Shown here: positions 7,459-17,928 of the stretch, in pieces
Numbering within the stretch: the stretch's first letter is position 1
Layout of the letters: each line of letters starts with the position of its first letter
Assembly: GCF_021295095.1 (NCBI RefSeq)
Contig: NZ_JAJLQX010000005.1
Span: 62,001 to 126,000 of the forward strand
Direction of reading: 5' to 3'
Length of the DNA: 64,000 nucleotides
Source of the DNA: Phocaeicola oris
GTDB lineage: Bacteria > Bacteroidota > Bacteroidia > Bacteroidales > Bacteroidaceae
The notes under the pieces: model-generated
Databases searched by the model: none
What the model was told of the DNA's origin: nothing
The model's input: only the letters and a program-made list of their open reading frames with translations
Position numbers and translations under genes: made by a program

Positions 7459-10400
7459 ATGAAACCCGTTGAGATAGAATTTATAATGCGAGACAAACTA
7501 TCTGATGGTTTGAACAAAACCACCAAATCCACCGAATCGCTTGGCAAGAAAGCGGAACGGGTTTCTAAAAGCATTACGGAACGGATTGCCGCCCAAAAGG
7601 AGCAAATCAAGTATGTAGAATCCTGTCTGAAAGATTTAAAGAAGCAATATGATAAGCTTATGCCCGGCAAAGCTCAGATGGAAATGCGTGCGGAGATTAA
7701 TGCCTGCACAAAAGCGTTGCAGGAGGATAAGAATTTCCTTGTCAAACTGAAGGATGAACATGATAAGGCTGCCGCGTCGTCCAGACGTCTTACGATACAA
7801 CTCAGTGAGATGCAGGACGCAATGGCACGCATGCGTATGGAAGGTAAGCAAAATACCAAAGAATACCAGGATATGGCAGCAAAAGCTGCTATGTTATCCG
7901 ATACCATTGGTGACTTGCGCGCTCAAACAAAAATCCTTGCCAATGACCATGCCGGCCTGAAAGGAGTCATAAGCGGAGCCAACGGACTGTCAGGAGCTTT
8001 TACAATGGCTACCGGTCTGATGAGCATATTTGCGTCTGAAAGTGAGGATTTAGTCAAAATCCAAACTCGCGTGCAGAGTGTGATGGCTGTCACTATGGGC
8101 TTGCAACAAGTCATGAACACCTTGAACAAAGACTCCGCTTTCCGTCTTGTATCCGTTGTCAGAATGAAAAAGTTGCTGACTGCGGCAAATACCAAGCTGG
8201 CTGCTTCCTTGGGATTATCCAATGCCGCCGCAAGTGCGTTGATGGCTACCCTTACGTTAGGGCTATCTGCTGTTATAACAGGCCTTATTGTTGCTTGGAA
8301 TAAGTACAGCGACGCACAGACAAAAGCAATGGAGAAAGCAAAAGAACGGGTGGACATTGAGCGTGACGGACGGGCACAAATGATAAGTACCCGCTTTGAA
8401 ATAGAAAATACCACGAAAAGCCTGAGAGACTTTACCGGCAGCAAAGAGCAGGAAAAGGTCAAAGTGGAAGAACTGAACCGTAAATACGGTGAGAGTTTCG
8501 GATATTACCATACCGTTGCCGAATGGTACGATGTGCTGACCCAAAAGGGTGATGCCTATATCCGAATGCTTTTTTTACAGGCAAAAGCCCAAAGTCTTGT
8601 GACTAAGGCCGTGGAAGCAGACGCGAAAGTAAATGAAGTAAAAGCCCTTAATCCTGAGGACGTGGAGGGGGCTATGGGGTGGTTTACAAAAATGGGACTT
8701 TATATAGCATCGGCTAAATCTTACGGGAAAACAGACGCTCAGGCAGAGATTGAAAAATATAATAAAACAGCCAAAGAAAAAGCGGTTAAAGCGGCAGAGG
8801 AGCAACGGGACGCCTATTTGAAGGAAGCCGAGCAACTGCGGGAAGCATCCGCCAAACTTGCAAAAGATGCCGGTATAGGCAATCATGAGGATCCGGTAGG
8901 AAATAAGTACATGGAACAACGGGCAGAGGCAATCCACAACCTTGCCAATCTGGAACTGAAAGCCCGCCAAAAAATAGAGGATCAGCGTGTCACCCTGACA
9001 AAAGAGGAATATGAGAGAGAGCGTGCGGCTGCAGCCCTAAATTTCGAGCGAGAGAAAGATCGTATCACCGCTGAAGAACAGCAGCGTATCGAGCTGTATA
9101 AGAAACTGAAAGCCGCGGGGGAAAAGGTTACTCCCGAGCAGCTTGCCAATATATCCGCTCAGGCGGCTACACAGCGCATACAGGCAGCACAGATTTATGA
9201 TGTCACTGTTGCGGAAATTGACGACAAGGAAAGAAAGGATAACGAGGAGAAAAGGAAGCAGCAGCAGGCAACCCTGCAGGAACTGCTGATAAAATACCGT
9301 GACTATGAGGCACAGCGTGTGGCCATTAAGAAACAAGGTGATGATGCTATCGCCCAACTCACGGATCAGCGGACCGAGGAGAATGCGGAGGAGATTGACC
9401 GGGCGATAGCCGTAGCAAGAGAAAAGGTGAGAGAAGGCATCCAATCCATTAACGATGCCGAAGCTGAGGAAGCAAGCAAAGACAACGATTTCTTTAAAAA
9501 ACTCTTCGGGGATTATTCCGCCATGTCTTTCGATTCCTTACAAAAACTTATCTCACAGGCCAAACAATTGCGGGCATATTTATCCGGTACCGGTGATATG
9601 AAAGAAATTACATTCATATCGCCTGAACAGCTAAAGAGTATAGAAAAAAGCCCGGAAAAACTTGAAAAATTAAAGACGGCCCTTGATAAACTGCTCGATT
9701 CGGCTGAAGGATCCGGAAACAAGTGGGAAAAAATCTTTAAGACATTTGAAAAAGGTTTGGCCGAACTTAAGGGAGCGAAAGGAGCCAAAGAGGTGGCCGG
9801 AGCAATCGGTACGATCAGCGGGGCGGCATCCGAGGCAGCCGGTGAGCTTGCCAACATGTTTGATCAAATGGGCAACACGGAGGTGGCTGACGCTCTGAAC
9901 GAAATGCGTCAGATAATGGGTGCTATATCCAATATTGGACAAGGGTTCGCTAAGGGAGGTATCATCGGTGGCATTGGCGCGGCTGTCGGGGAGGCGACCC
10001 ATTTTATCACTTCGGCTTTTACAGCGGAAGCCCGGCACAGGGAGACTCTGAAGGAGATTGAAAAGGCGAAGCTTGATTTCCAGCGGCAATACAACCTTTT
10101 ACTGCTGGAGCAAAACCTTTTGCTTGAAAAGGCAGAAAACATATTTGGAGAGCGTCAGGTCACCAAGGCGGTCAATGCGATAGAAGTCTATCGGGATGCC
10201 CTGTTTAAATTGAAGAAAGAGTTATCCGGTGATGTTCCGACCATGACCTGGCTGGAGCGCATGACAGGCGATCTTGCCGGTACCTTCCGCAGGCGGCAGG
10301 AGATCTATCGTAAAGGTTTTGGCGAACTGAATAACGCGCAGATCGTGACGGGACATAAAAAAACGGGATTGTTCGGTTGGGGTAAAGGCAAGGACATTTA

Positions 10401-11190
10401 TAGCGGAATACTTAATGTGTATCCGGAATTAATCAAGGCCAACGGAGATTTGGATGTGAAGATGCTCCAAGTGATCCTCGATACCCGCAAGATGAGCGAT
10501 GAAACCCGGAACTACCTTGAGAACCTGATCCGTCTGAAAGACGCAATGGAAAAGGCGGAGCAGGCTTTGGAGGATTATTTAAAGGATACATTCGGGCACC
10601 TCGGTCAGGGAATGCTCGATTCCATTACCTCCGCTATTAAGGGGAGCGGCACGGCATTGGAGAATTTCGCGGAGCAGGCTGCCTCCGTGCTGGAGAATCT
10701 CGGAGAGCAGATCGCGTATTCCCTTTTCTTTGCTGACAAGTTCGATGATCTGCAAAAAAAGTTGAAATCGGTATATGGTAGCGGTAAGAGCGAGGAACAA
10801 ATCGCAGGCGACGCTATGAACCTGATTGATAACTTTTATGACAATATCGGCAATAATGTTGATGCCGCCCAATCGTGGATGAAAGCGTGGAAAGCCAAGG
10901 CTGCGGCCATGGGGTATGCTCTTTGGACTAACGAGGAAAAAGCTATCGCCCAAAGCGGTCGCCCAGGCGCATTGCAAACTCTCACCTATGAGCAGGGTAC
11001 AAAGTTGGAAGGATTGATGACCTCCCTGCAGATGCACGATGCGTCTATTGATGAGCATGTGGAAAACATATCCGAAGGACTTGGCGGGGCTTTGGAAGTC
11101 ATCGATAAGATAAAGACGAATACCGATGCCCTGCCAAAGATATACGATGAGCTAAGAGATATCAAACAAAATGGTTTAAAAATGAAATGA
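7459..11190 (+). CDS. Tail tape measure protein
   Basis: A protein of 1,243 residues from the ATG at 7459 (MKPVEIEFIMRDKL). A longer frame reaches back to 7348 but overlaps the chaperone extension, so the shorter start is preferred. It has long coiled-coil stretches (about 30-150 and 510-700), hydrophobic segments near 240-300 (including ATLTLGLSAVITGLIVAW) and glycine/alanine-rich parts near 820-860. This is the usual tape measure composition: it sets tail length and helps DNA enter through the inner membrane. It is the longest gene after the chaperones, as expected. Confidence 0.85.
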   Translation: MKPVEIEFIMRDKLSDGLNKTTKSTESLGKKAERVSKSITERIAAQKEQIKYVESCLKDLKKQYDKLMPGKAQMEMRAEINACTKALQEDKNFLVKLKDEHDKAAASSRRLTIQLSEMQDAMARMRMEGKQNTKEYQDMAAKAAMLSDTIGDLRAQTKILANDHAGLKGVISGANGLSGAFTMATGLMSIFASESEDLVKIQTRVQSVMAVTMGLQQVMNTLNKDSAFRLVSVVRMKKLLTAANTKLAASLGLSNAAASALMATLTLGLSAVITGLIVAWNKYSDAQTKAMEKAKERVDIERDGRAQMISTRFEIENTTKSLRDFTGSKEQEKVKVEELNRKYGESFGYYHTVAEWYDVLTQKGDAYIRMLFLQAKAQSLVTKAVEADAKVNEVKALNPEDVEGAMGWFTKMGLYIASAKSYGKTDAQAEIEKYNKTAKEKAVKAAEEQRDAYLKEAEQLREASAKLAKDAGIGNHEDPVGNKYMEQRAEAIHNLANLELKARQKIEDQRVTLTKEEYERERAAAALNFEREKDRITAEEQQRIELYKKLKAAGEKVTPEQLANISAQAATQRIQAAQIYDVTVAEIDDKERKDNEEKRKQQQATLQELLIKYRDYEAQRVAIKKQGDDAIAQLTDQRTEENAEEIDRAIAVAREKVREGIQSINDAEAEEASKDNDFFKKLFGDYSAMSFDSLQKLISQAKQLRAYLSGTGDMKEITFISPEQLKSIEKSPEKLEKLKTALDKLLDSAEGSGNKWEKIFKTFEKGLAELKGAKGAKEVAGAIGTISGAASEAAGELANMFDQMGNTEVADALNEMRQIMGAISNIGQGFAKGGIIGGIGAAVGEATHFITSAFTAEARHRETLKEIEKAKLDFQRQYNLLLLEQNLLLEKAENIFGERQVTKAVNAIEVYRDALFKLKKELSGDVPTMTWLERMTGDLAGTFRRRQEIYRKGFGELNNAQIVTGHKKTGLFGWGKGKDIYSGILNVYPELIKANGDLDVKMLQVILDTRKMSDETRNYLENLIRLKDAMEKAEQALEDYLKDTFGHLGQGMLDSITSAIKGSGTALENFAEQAASVLENLGEQIAYSLFFADKFDDLQKKLKSVYGSGKSEEQIAGDAMNLIDNFYDNIGNNVDAAQSWMKAWKAKAAAMGYALWTNEEKAIAQSGRPGALQTLTYEQGTKLEGLMTSLQMHDASIDEHVENISEGLGGALEVIDKIKTNTDALPKIYDELRDIKQNGLKMK

Positions 11191-11191
11191 C

Positions 11192-11647
11192 ATGGATATT
11201 TTAAAAGGACTGTTACTGATAAATGAGGTGGATGTTTTTGTAGACTTCGGGGCATTTCTTGCGGAAGAGAAAGAAGGCGATAATAAAAATTACTCCGCGC
11301 TGTTGAAAGGTTCCGCGACTAAGTCACATACGGCAGTATCTTTTCGGGAAAAAGACGGGGAAAAACTGCCATCCAAGCTTGTACCGGCTTTGGAGGCTCG
11401 TGACGTCACCCTGCATTTCGCGATTATGGCGGCAGACCGAACGCAATTCCTTTCTCGTTATGCATCTTTCCTGCGCTTTCTCAAAGCGGGGGATAAAGGA
11501 TGGCTGACTATCCATCTGTCGGAACTTGGCCGTACTTTTCGGATGTATTACAAGGATTGTACGGATTACAGTCAGCTGACAGATTTTAAAGGGGAGGTTA
11601 TTGCTAAATTCAGTGTGAAATTCAGAGAGCCGGTTCCTTCTTTATAA
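11192..11647 (+). CDS. Distal-tail-like protein, unrecognised family
   Basis: A 151-residue protein starting one base after the tape measure stop and lying ahead of the tail tip gene, where distal tail adaptor proteins are found. It has a mixed alpha/beta pattern with no motif I recognise. A central segment (about residues 60-110) contains AALEARDVTLHF-like strands and an aromatic-rich end (YYKDCTDYSQL). A role joining the tube to the tip protein is inference from gene order only. Confidence 0.55.
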   Translation: MDILKGLLLINEVDVFVDFGAFLAEEKEGDNKNYSALLKGSATKSHTAVSFREKDGEKLPSKLVPALEARDVTLHFAIMAADRTQFLSRYASFLRFLKAGDKGWLTIHLSELGRTFRMYYKDCTDYSQLTDFKGEVIAKFSVKFREPVPSL

Positions 11648-11676
11648 TATTCAAACATCATTCAACCAACATTCAA

Positions 11677-14600
11677 ATGGAACTTAAAATATATAACCGG
11701 CAAGGAAAATTCAAGACTTCGGTATCACCGTCAGATTCCGATCGTCATGTAAAGGAAATAATGAATGACAACATCCTGAATTTGTCATTCACCCTTTATG
11801 AGTATGTGGAGTTGAGCGCGAATGATTATGTGGATTTTGAGGGAGAACGCTTTACTTTATTGGAGGATTACAAACCGGAGCAGAAATCCACCGTTGAATA
11901 TGTTTATAATTGTAAGTTTTATGGCATCGAAAGTGAGCTTAAAAAGGCCAAAGTCCTTAAGATGGTGGATGGTGACAACGAACTTACCTTTTCCTATGAT
12001 GCCACGGCGGCCGAACATCTGCAGTTGGTGTGCGACAATATCAACCGTATTAAAGGTTCGAAAAATTGGGTTATCGGTGAAGTGGTATCCTCGGCCAATA
12101 TAAACATAGAGTACGATAATATTTTTTGTTTCGATGCCCTGTCTGAAATAGCGAAAAACTTTAATACCGAATGGTGGATAGAAGGAACCACCATCAACCT
12201 GAGCCGTTGCGAGCATGGCACTCCTGTTACCTTGGGATATGAAATGGGATTGTTAAAATTATCCCGTGTAACCAATGAGACGGTACCTTACTTTACCCGA
12301 TTATATCCTATCGGAAGCACTCGCAATATTGTAGCCTCGGATTATGGACATCGCCGTCTGCAGTTACCCTGTGGCGTACGTTATATAGAACGAAATATAC
12401 ACCTTGGGGTGGTGGAACAGGCGGAAAAAGCTGCTTTCGCGCATATCTACCCTAAGCGTATAGGTACTGTTTCGTCCGTAAAATCAGAGGAAGTTACCGG
12501 CGAGGACCAAAAATCGTTTACCATATATTATTTTAAGGATGACAAATTGAATTTTGATCCCAATGCTTACGAGATAGGGGGACTGACCAAACAGGTGTCT
12601 TTCCAGAGCGGTGAATTGAACGGTCGTGATTTCGAAGTGAATTTCAATTCCAAGACAAAAGAATTTGAGATTATCACGCAATTCCCCTATGAAAACCAAC
12701 AACTGCCGGGCGACCTTTTAATACCGAAACAGGGTGATAAGTATGTCCTTTGGAACATACGAATGCCAAAAGAATATTATCCGTTGGCAGAAAAGGAGTT
12801 TGAGAACGCTTGTCATGAATATCTCAAAAAAATAAGTATCGACACGTCCATTTATAAGGCTCCCACAGATTATATTTATTTGGATGAGAACCATATAAAA
12901 TTGACATTAGGCCGTCGTGTCCTTTTGAAAAATGATGTTTATTTCCCTTCCGGTCAGCACGAGAGCCGTGTGACCAAGATATCTCGCAGGGTGATAAGAC
13001 CCACTGATATGGATATTGAATGTTCGTATGCCGTTGATTTTGGGCGTATGAATCACATTGAAAGTAGCATCGTGGATATGCAGGCAGCTTATAAAGAACA
13101 GTTGAATAAGGATATGCTGACCGTATTAAAAAGCTGGGATAGTATTGATCCGTCGGAATATAACGTGTTGTCCTCTGTTCGTACAATACGTACTATTACG
13201 AATCAATTAAGCAAGCTTGCAAAAGAGATTGAAAAAAAATACTTACATAAAGATATACCGGATACAGCCAAGTACCTAATAACCTTTTTAAGAGGCATCA
13301 ATGTGAAAGAAACTGCCGACATCATGCAGCAAATTATCCGTAAGTATATCTCATCGGATAAATTTGTGTCGGGCTTTTTAGGCGAGGGATTTAGGATTTG
13401 GCAAAACGCTCAAAATGAATGGTGTGGTGAACTGGACCGCCTGACCGTTCGCAAGACTTTTTATGTCTTTGAGCTGATTGTTCAACGCATATTGCATCAA
13501 GGCGGCATGGTCATACGCTCAGCTGCCGGTGGCAAGCTCACCAAGGTAACCGATAAAGGGTCATACTGGCGTTGCGAGCACGACAGCACCGATGATTTTG
13601 ACACTAATGATCAGGTGATATGCCAGACGTTTACAGGAGTGTCCTTAAAGCGGTACTGGCGACTGGTGACATCGGCAGGTCAGGGATATTTTAACCTGTC
13701 GAAAGCGGACTGCGAAAACGGCAGCGACGCACCGGCTGTGGGTGACGAAGTAGCCGTGTTAGGCAACCGTACCAATCCCGCGCGACAGAAAGCGCAGATA
13801 GACTGCGCGGTCGGTTTGGACGCGCCTTACCGTGATGACTACGCCGGTATCAATTCTTATTCACTGACCGGAAAGCTGGTCACCAGAACCGGCAACCTTA
13901 CAGGTATTACAGACCCTGATTTCGGCGTGTTATCCGGTAATGGCTTATACTCTCAAAATGCTTACCTGAAAGGTACATTATGTCTAAAGAATGGCAAGAC
14001 CGTGGAGACAGCCATACAAGACGGTGTAGAATCCATCGTGGTAGGCGGAAGAAACCTATTAAGCAAATCAAAGCCTACCTCCCCCATCAGTAACTCTAAC
14101 TACCTGATAGCCCGCTTTTATTTGGCTTCTATCCCCGTGGAGGGTCAGGAGTACACCATCTCGATTAAGGGGCAATTAGAAGCTAATAGGACACACTTTG
14201 GCATCTTTAACACGGGCGGTATGATTACGCTGACAACGATAAAAGCCAACTCTTACGCCAATGGTATCTACAGCAGAACGTTCAAGTGGAAAAACAGCGG
14301 CAATAACACCACCGTTGAGCCGAAATACATTAATATCTATCAATATCCTAATGGTGGCACGTCCAAGTCCACCATCGAGTGGATAAAGTTGGAAGCGGGA
14401 AATAAGGCGACAGATTGGACACCGGCACCGGAAGACGCGGACACCCGCATGACGGAAATTGAAACCAATTTCGAGATACGTGAAGGACAAATCAGCTCAA
14501 AAGTGGCACAAGCTGAAACTTATGCTGCCAGGGCTGACAATAGTGCCGCGCAAGCGGCCGGCAGTGCCAATCAAGCGGCCGCAAAGTTAGTTACCATTAC

Positions 14601-17115
14601 TCAGAAAGAAACCGGTATCACCCAGACAGCGGAACAGATTAACCAGAAAGCGTCGCAAACAGAAACGTGTGCAGCTCAAGCTGCGGCAAAATTGGCAGCC
14701 ATAACGCAGAAAGAAACCAACATTAATCAGACGGCATCGCAAATAAATCTGACAGCCTCACAAGTCACCACCAAGGCAAACGAAGCGAGTAAAGCGGCCA
14801 CCCTTGCCATGGCCATGAGTAAAGGAAAGATGCTGTATCGAGACCCAACCTTTGCCAAAGGGGTAAATAATATTATATTGTACACGTCTGGAATGCAGGG
14901 CATATCCAATATTACTCGCCAGACCAATATTGTTGATAACCCTAACGGCAGTTCGGCTTATTGCCTAAAGTTAGAATACAACGCCTCGGATACCTTTAAT
15001 AAAGGTGGTTTTACGTTTAAAACTGCCTCACGTGCTAATGCCGTATTTGTCGTTCGTTTTGTAGGCTTATTCCCCAATCACGTCACGTTAAAGTTTACCT
15101 CCAACGCTTACGGAACAGGCGCCACGAGTTATTGGCTGACGGATAACAAAGGCACGGGAAAGTACGAGGAATACGCTTACATCATTCGCTGTGGGTCAGA
15201 TGGAACATTCTCCACAACCGCTTTTGTTTATGCGCAATCGAAAAACAAATCGGCATTTTGGGCGAGAATATGTTACGCTACCGTCTTTGATATGACGGAT
15301 GTTGACGACATCCCAACTCGAGAGGAGATGTCATCGGAACTTAAAGTATTGTCCGATCAAATCTCATCCAAAGTCTCCTCAGTTACGTTTAATGCCTTAA
15401 CCGGCCGTGTCGGTAAAGCAGAGACGAATATCGTGCAGATGTCCAATGAGATATCGCAAAAAGCGAGCGCGACCGAAGTAAACGGCATCAACACACGGCT
15501 GAAAACGGCAGAGCAGAAAATCACTCCGGATTCGATTAAGATGACTGTCAAAGAGCAAACAAATCAGATTGTAGATGCATCTATCTCGGATATCAACGGG
15601 GTCAATTTATTGCAAAATACAGCTTTAGTGATTAATACAGATGGGTGGTCGGTCGGCTTTAACGGTCTGAAAAATGTGCAGCGAGACCCTGACATGACCT
15701 ACGAGGGACGTTGTTCGTTATATATGAGTATTTATGGACAGGACAAACCCGGCTTTGCTTCTGTACAACATAGTAACGATTATACGACTGCCAAGCCGGG
15801 GGATATGTTTACAGCCTCGGTTTATGTGCGTAAAAGCGCAACTGATAGCATTGATAAAGGCTTATACTTACGCATCATGTTCTATAAAGCAGATGGCAGC
15901 TATTCAAAGTTTTTCACCCAAACCATCACCCCGTCCAAGAACGATACCTGGGAGCGTTTTACCCTAACAGCTACAGCTCCGGCTGAGACCGTTAAGGCGG
16001 CATACAGATTAACAATTGTGCAAAATGGCGGATTTTGGGCTAATGGCATGATGCTGGTTCGCGGATCAAAGTCAATAGGTTGGTCGCAATCCCCTATGGA
16101 TTGCCCGACTACGGATCAAGTGAAATCGGAATTTATCCTCGACGGTAATGGCATCTCTCTGTTTGGCAAGAAACTGTCGCTGAACGGGGTTGTAACCTTT
16201 AGTTCACTCGCTGCCGACGCGCAAGGGAAGATCAATGCCGCTCAAAGTACCGCGTCATCGGCACAGACAAAGGCCGATAACGCTCAAGCGGCTGCCAATA
16301 CTGCCCAGACAGCGGCAAATTCCGCTAAAGCAGCGGCTAATACCGCGCAGCAAACGGCAAACACAGCCATGACGCAGAAAATCGGCTTGGCTCGATTGGA
16401 TAAGACAATCATTGACGGCGGCTACATTAAGACCACTTTAATACACGCTGACGAATTAGTTGTTTCGCATTTGTCGGGCGCGGACGGCACGTTCCGAAAA
16501 CTTAACTGTATCGACCAACAAGGTAACACGGTAGCGTCATTGGCTTTTAACGCATATGGTACAGGTTGCATAGCAGTTGAAAATGGAGATCTGTTCATGC
16601 AAGGGACAAAGGATAATCGCTCGCTGCGTTTTTATTCCTCAGATTTGTGGTGCAGAGGTTTATTTGGGAGCCGAAGTCGAACACTCGTTGAAGTAAACGG
16701 AACAACCGCTTATTATTACTCCAAAGGATTGTCCGGAGCCAAAGTGTCTCTTTCGTTGCCCCCAAAGATATACAATGGCGAAACGTATTATCTTATCCCT
16801 TGTTTTGGTTCATCGGATCTTAACCTTGGAGACGCCAACGGTATGCCTGTTGATACCATCGTATTTACTTCAAAAACAAGCGCAAATTATAAGTATGATG
16901 TAAATCTGCATCAAACGCAACGAGTTTTGTTATTCAATGCCAACGATAATTACAGTAATATCGAAATCTACACGAACGGGAATAAGAAGACGTTATCGGG
17001 TGGTGAAGCCGTATTCGCTCAAAACTTGCGGCAATTCTTGTATCCTTCCCCCAACGTCAATCAGCCGGGAGCAGGTATCGTTTTCTGTTCATCTTACGAC
17101 AATGATTATAAATAG
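11677..17115 (+). CDS. Giant tail tip / receptor-binding protein
   Basis: 1,812 residues. The N-terminal third (about 1-450) resembles tail-associated baseplate hub proteins. It is followed by several beta-sandwich modules with lectin-like patterns: about 789-921 (NLLSKSKP to NKATDWTPAPED), 1051-1218 and 1308-1478 (NLLQNTALVI to IGWSQSP). Between them are alanine/glutamine-rich coiled coils: about 926-1048, containing two copies of an AAKL.xITQKET unit, and about 1514-1571 (repeated AANTAQ). Modules bounded by trimeric coiled coils are typical of receptor-binding fibres recognising surface glycans. No variable C-lectin target of a retroelement and no reverse transcriptase is seen. Confidence 0.75.
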   Translation: MELKIYNRQGKFKTSVSPSDSDRHVKEIMNDNILNLSFTLYEYVELSANDYVDFEGERFTLLEDYKPEQKSTVEYVYNCKFYGIESELKKAKVLKMVDGDNELTFSYDATAAEHLQLVCDNINRIKGSKNWVIGEVVSSANINIEYDNIFCFDALSEIAKNFNTEWWIEGTTINLSRCEHGTPVTLGYEMGLLKLSRVTNETVPYFTRLYPIGSTRNIVASDYGHRRLQLPCGVRYIERNIHLGVVEQAEKAAFAHIYPKRIGTVSSVKSEEVTGEDQKSFTIYYFKDDKLNFDPNAYEIGGLTKQVSFQSGELNGRDFEVNFNSKTKEFEIITQFPYENQQLPGDLLIPKQGDKYVLWNIRMPKEYYPLAEKEFENACHEYLKKISIDTSIYKAPTDYIYLDENHIKLTLGRRVLLKNDVYFPSGQHESRVTKISRRVIRPTDMDIECSYAVDFGRMNHIESSIVDMQAAYKEQLNKDMLTVLKSWDSIDPSEYNVLSSVRTIRTITNQLSKLAKEIEKKYLHKDIPDTAKYLITFLRGINVKETADIMQQIIRKYISSDKFVSGFLGEGFRIWQNAQNEWCGELDRLTVRKTFYVFELIVQRILHQGGMVIRSAAGGKLTKVTDKGSYWRCEHDSTDDFDTNDQVICQTFTGVSLKRYWRLVTSAGQGYFNLSKADCENGSDAPAVGDEVAVLGNRTNPARQKAQIDCAVGLDAPYRDDYAGINSYSLTGKLVTRTGNLTGITDPDFGVLSGNGLYSQNAYLKGTLCLKNGKTVETAIQDGVESIVVGGRNLLSKSKPTSPISNSNYLIARFYLASIPVEGQEYTISIKGQLEANRTHFGIFNTGGMITLTTIKANSYANGIYSRTFKWKNSGNNTTVEPKYINIYQYPNGGTSKSTIEWIKLEAGNKATDWTPAPEDADTRMTEIETNFEIREGQISSKVAQAETYAARADNSAAQAAGSANQAAAKLVTITQKETGITQTAEQINQKASQTETCAAQAAAKLAAITQKETNINQTASQINLTASQVTTKANEASKAATLAMAMSKGKMLYRDPTFAKGVNNIILYTSGMQGISNITRQTNIVDNPNGSSAYCLKLEYNASDTFNKGGFTFKTASRANAVFVVRFVGLFPNHVTLKFTSNAYGTGATSYWLTDNKGTGKYEEYAYIIRCGSDGTFSTTAFVYAQSKNKSAFWARICYATVFDMTDVDDIPTREEMSSELKVLSDQISSKVSSVTFNALTGRVGKAETNIVQMSNEISQKASATEVNGINTRLKTAEQKITPDSIKMTVKEQTNQIVDASISDINGVNLLQNTALVINTDGWSVGFNGLKNVQRDPDMTYEGRCSLYMSIYGQDKPGFASVQHSNDYTTAKPGDMFTASVYVRKSATDSIDKGLYLRIMFYKADGSYSKFFTQTITPSKNDTWERFTLTATAPAETVKAAYRLTIVQNGGFWANGMMLVRGSKSIGWSQSPMDCPTTDQVKSEFILDGNGISLFGKKLSLNGVVTFSSLAADAQGKINAAQSTASSAQTKADNAQAAANTAQTAANSAKAAANTAQQTANTAMTQKIGLARLDKTIIDGGYIKTTLIHADELVVSHLSGADGTFRKLNCIDQQGNTVASLAFNAYGTGCIAVENGDLFMQGTKDNRSLRFYSSDLWCRGLFGSRSRTLVEVNGTTAYYYSKGLSGAKVSLSLPPKIYNGETYYLIPCFGSSDLNLGDANGMPVDTIVFTSKTSANYKYDVNLHQTQRVLLFNANDNYSNIEIYTNGNKKTLSGGEAVFAQNLRQFLYPSPNVNQPGAGIVFCSSYDNDYK

Positions 17116-17139
17116 TATAAACCCTAAAAAATAAAAGAT

Positions 17140-17427
17140 ATGGAACTGACTAAAAAACAAACGTTACAAAAAACATGCTACTCGTATGAAGCGGCAGGTT
17201 TTAATTATGACATCACGTCGGAGTGCGAGTTTACGGATGAAGCGTCTGCTTCCATTCCGACAGATATCGCGATCACGGTCAAAAAAGACAGCGCGCAAAT
17301 AGGCTCGGCCAACTACACCGGCGGCTATAAGATGATTAATGTTGATTCTTCTCTTTCTGACGAAGAATGCAAACAAGTAAACAATACAATATTTGACATC
17401 TTTTCTTTCTTACTAACTAAAGAGTAA
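17140..17427 (+). CDS. Small phage protein, unknown
   Basis: A 95-residue acidic protein 24 bases after the tail tip gene, on the same strand and apparently co-transcribed. It has three cysteines (CYSYEA, SECEF, EECKQ) and alternating polar/strand segments. I do not recognise a family. Its place directly after a receptor-binding gene would suit a fibre chaperone or a small virion decoration protein, but that is speculation. Confidence 0.55.
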   Translation: MELTKKQTLQKTCYSYEAAGFNYDITSECEFTDEASASIPTDIAITVKKDSAQIGSANYTGGYKMINVDSSLSDEECKQVNNTIFDIFSFLLTKE

Positions 17428-17429
17428 AT

Positions 17430-17741
17430 ATGATGAAATTAACCATTAAAGACCGATTAATCCTATTGCAGATACTTCCCCAACAGGCATCCTTAAAGAA
17501 GATGGGAAGTATTATTGAATGCTTCAATTTACTTTCGTTATCCGATGAAGAGAAAGCAGCCTGCGACTATAAGGAAGAGGGCGGAAAGATAAAGTGGAAC
17601 GCTTCGTCTGATAGCGACAAAGACATACCGTTAAAACACGATCACATAAGTGTCTTAAAGGAATCTATCGAGCTGCTCGATTCGGAGCAGAAAGTTACCA
17701 TTGAGCAATATGCTACATTTATAAAAATAGCGGAATTGTAA
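17430..17741 (+). CDS. Small phage protein, unknown
   Basis: A 103-residue, mainly helical protein, starting 2 bases after the preceding gene (ATGATG; the second ATG at 17433 is equally possible). The C-terminal half is charged and contains a short DSDKDIPLKHDHI loop. No family recognised. It closes the late operon: a hairpin and a long inverted repeat follow within 25 bases. Confidence 0.55.
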   Translation: MMKLTIKDRLILLQILPQQASLKKMGSIIECFNLLSLSDEEKAACDYKEEGGKIKWNASSDSDKDIPLKHDHISVLKESIELLDSEQKVTIEQYATFIKIAEL

Positions 17742-17762
17742 AGTTGTAAATCAAAAACCTAT

Positions 17763-17900
17763 CGGGGGCAGGAATATAAAAAAGCCCCCGGCCTGTTAAT
17801 AGTCATCTCACCTACATATTAACGCAATACGAAGTACCGCACGACCGGGGACCATATACCCTCGTTGCGGTACTTCGTATTTGCATTATGTAAGTGAGAC
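17763..17900 (+). ncRNA. Structured inverted-repeat region, possible RNA element
   Basis: Two structures are visible. First, a 7-bp GC hairpin (cgggggc 17763-17769 with gcccccg 17784-17790). Second, a perfect 16-bp inverted repeat (17826-17841 with 17866-17881) around a 24-base loop, extended imperfectly outward to about 17803 and 17900. The loop carries ccgggg, which is complementary to the ccccgg at 17786-17791 used by the first hairpin, so the two pairings are mutually exclusive. It fits a strong terminator/attenuator or a structured phage RNA at the end of the late operon. The RNA class is not recognised. Confidence 0.5.
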
Positions 17901-17928
17901 ACTACAAAAGTATAAAAAATAATCAATA

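Noticed and set aside
10579-11058. 159-residue minus-strand frame inside the tape measure gene
   Set aside because: Mirror of the biased codons on the coding strand; no motif.
17763-17900. CRISPR array or invertible DNA segment
   Set aside because: There is one inverted repeat with a 24-base loop, no repeat-spacer periodicity, and no recombinase gene next to it.
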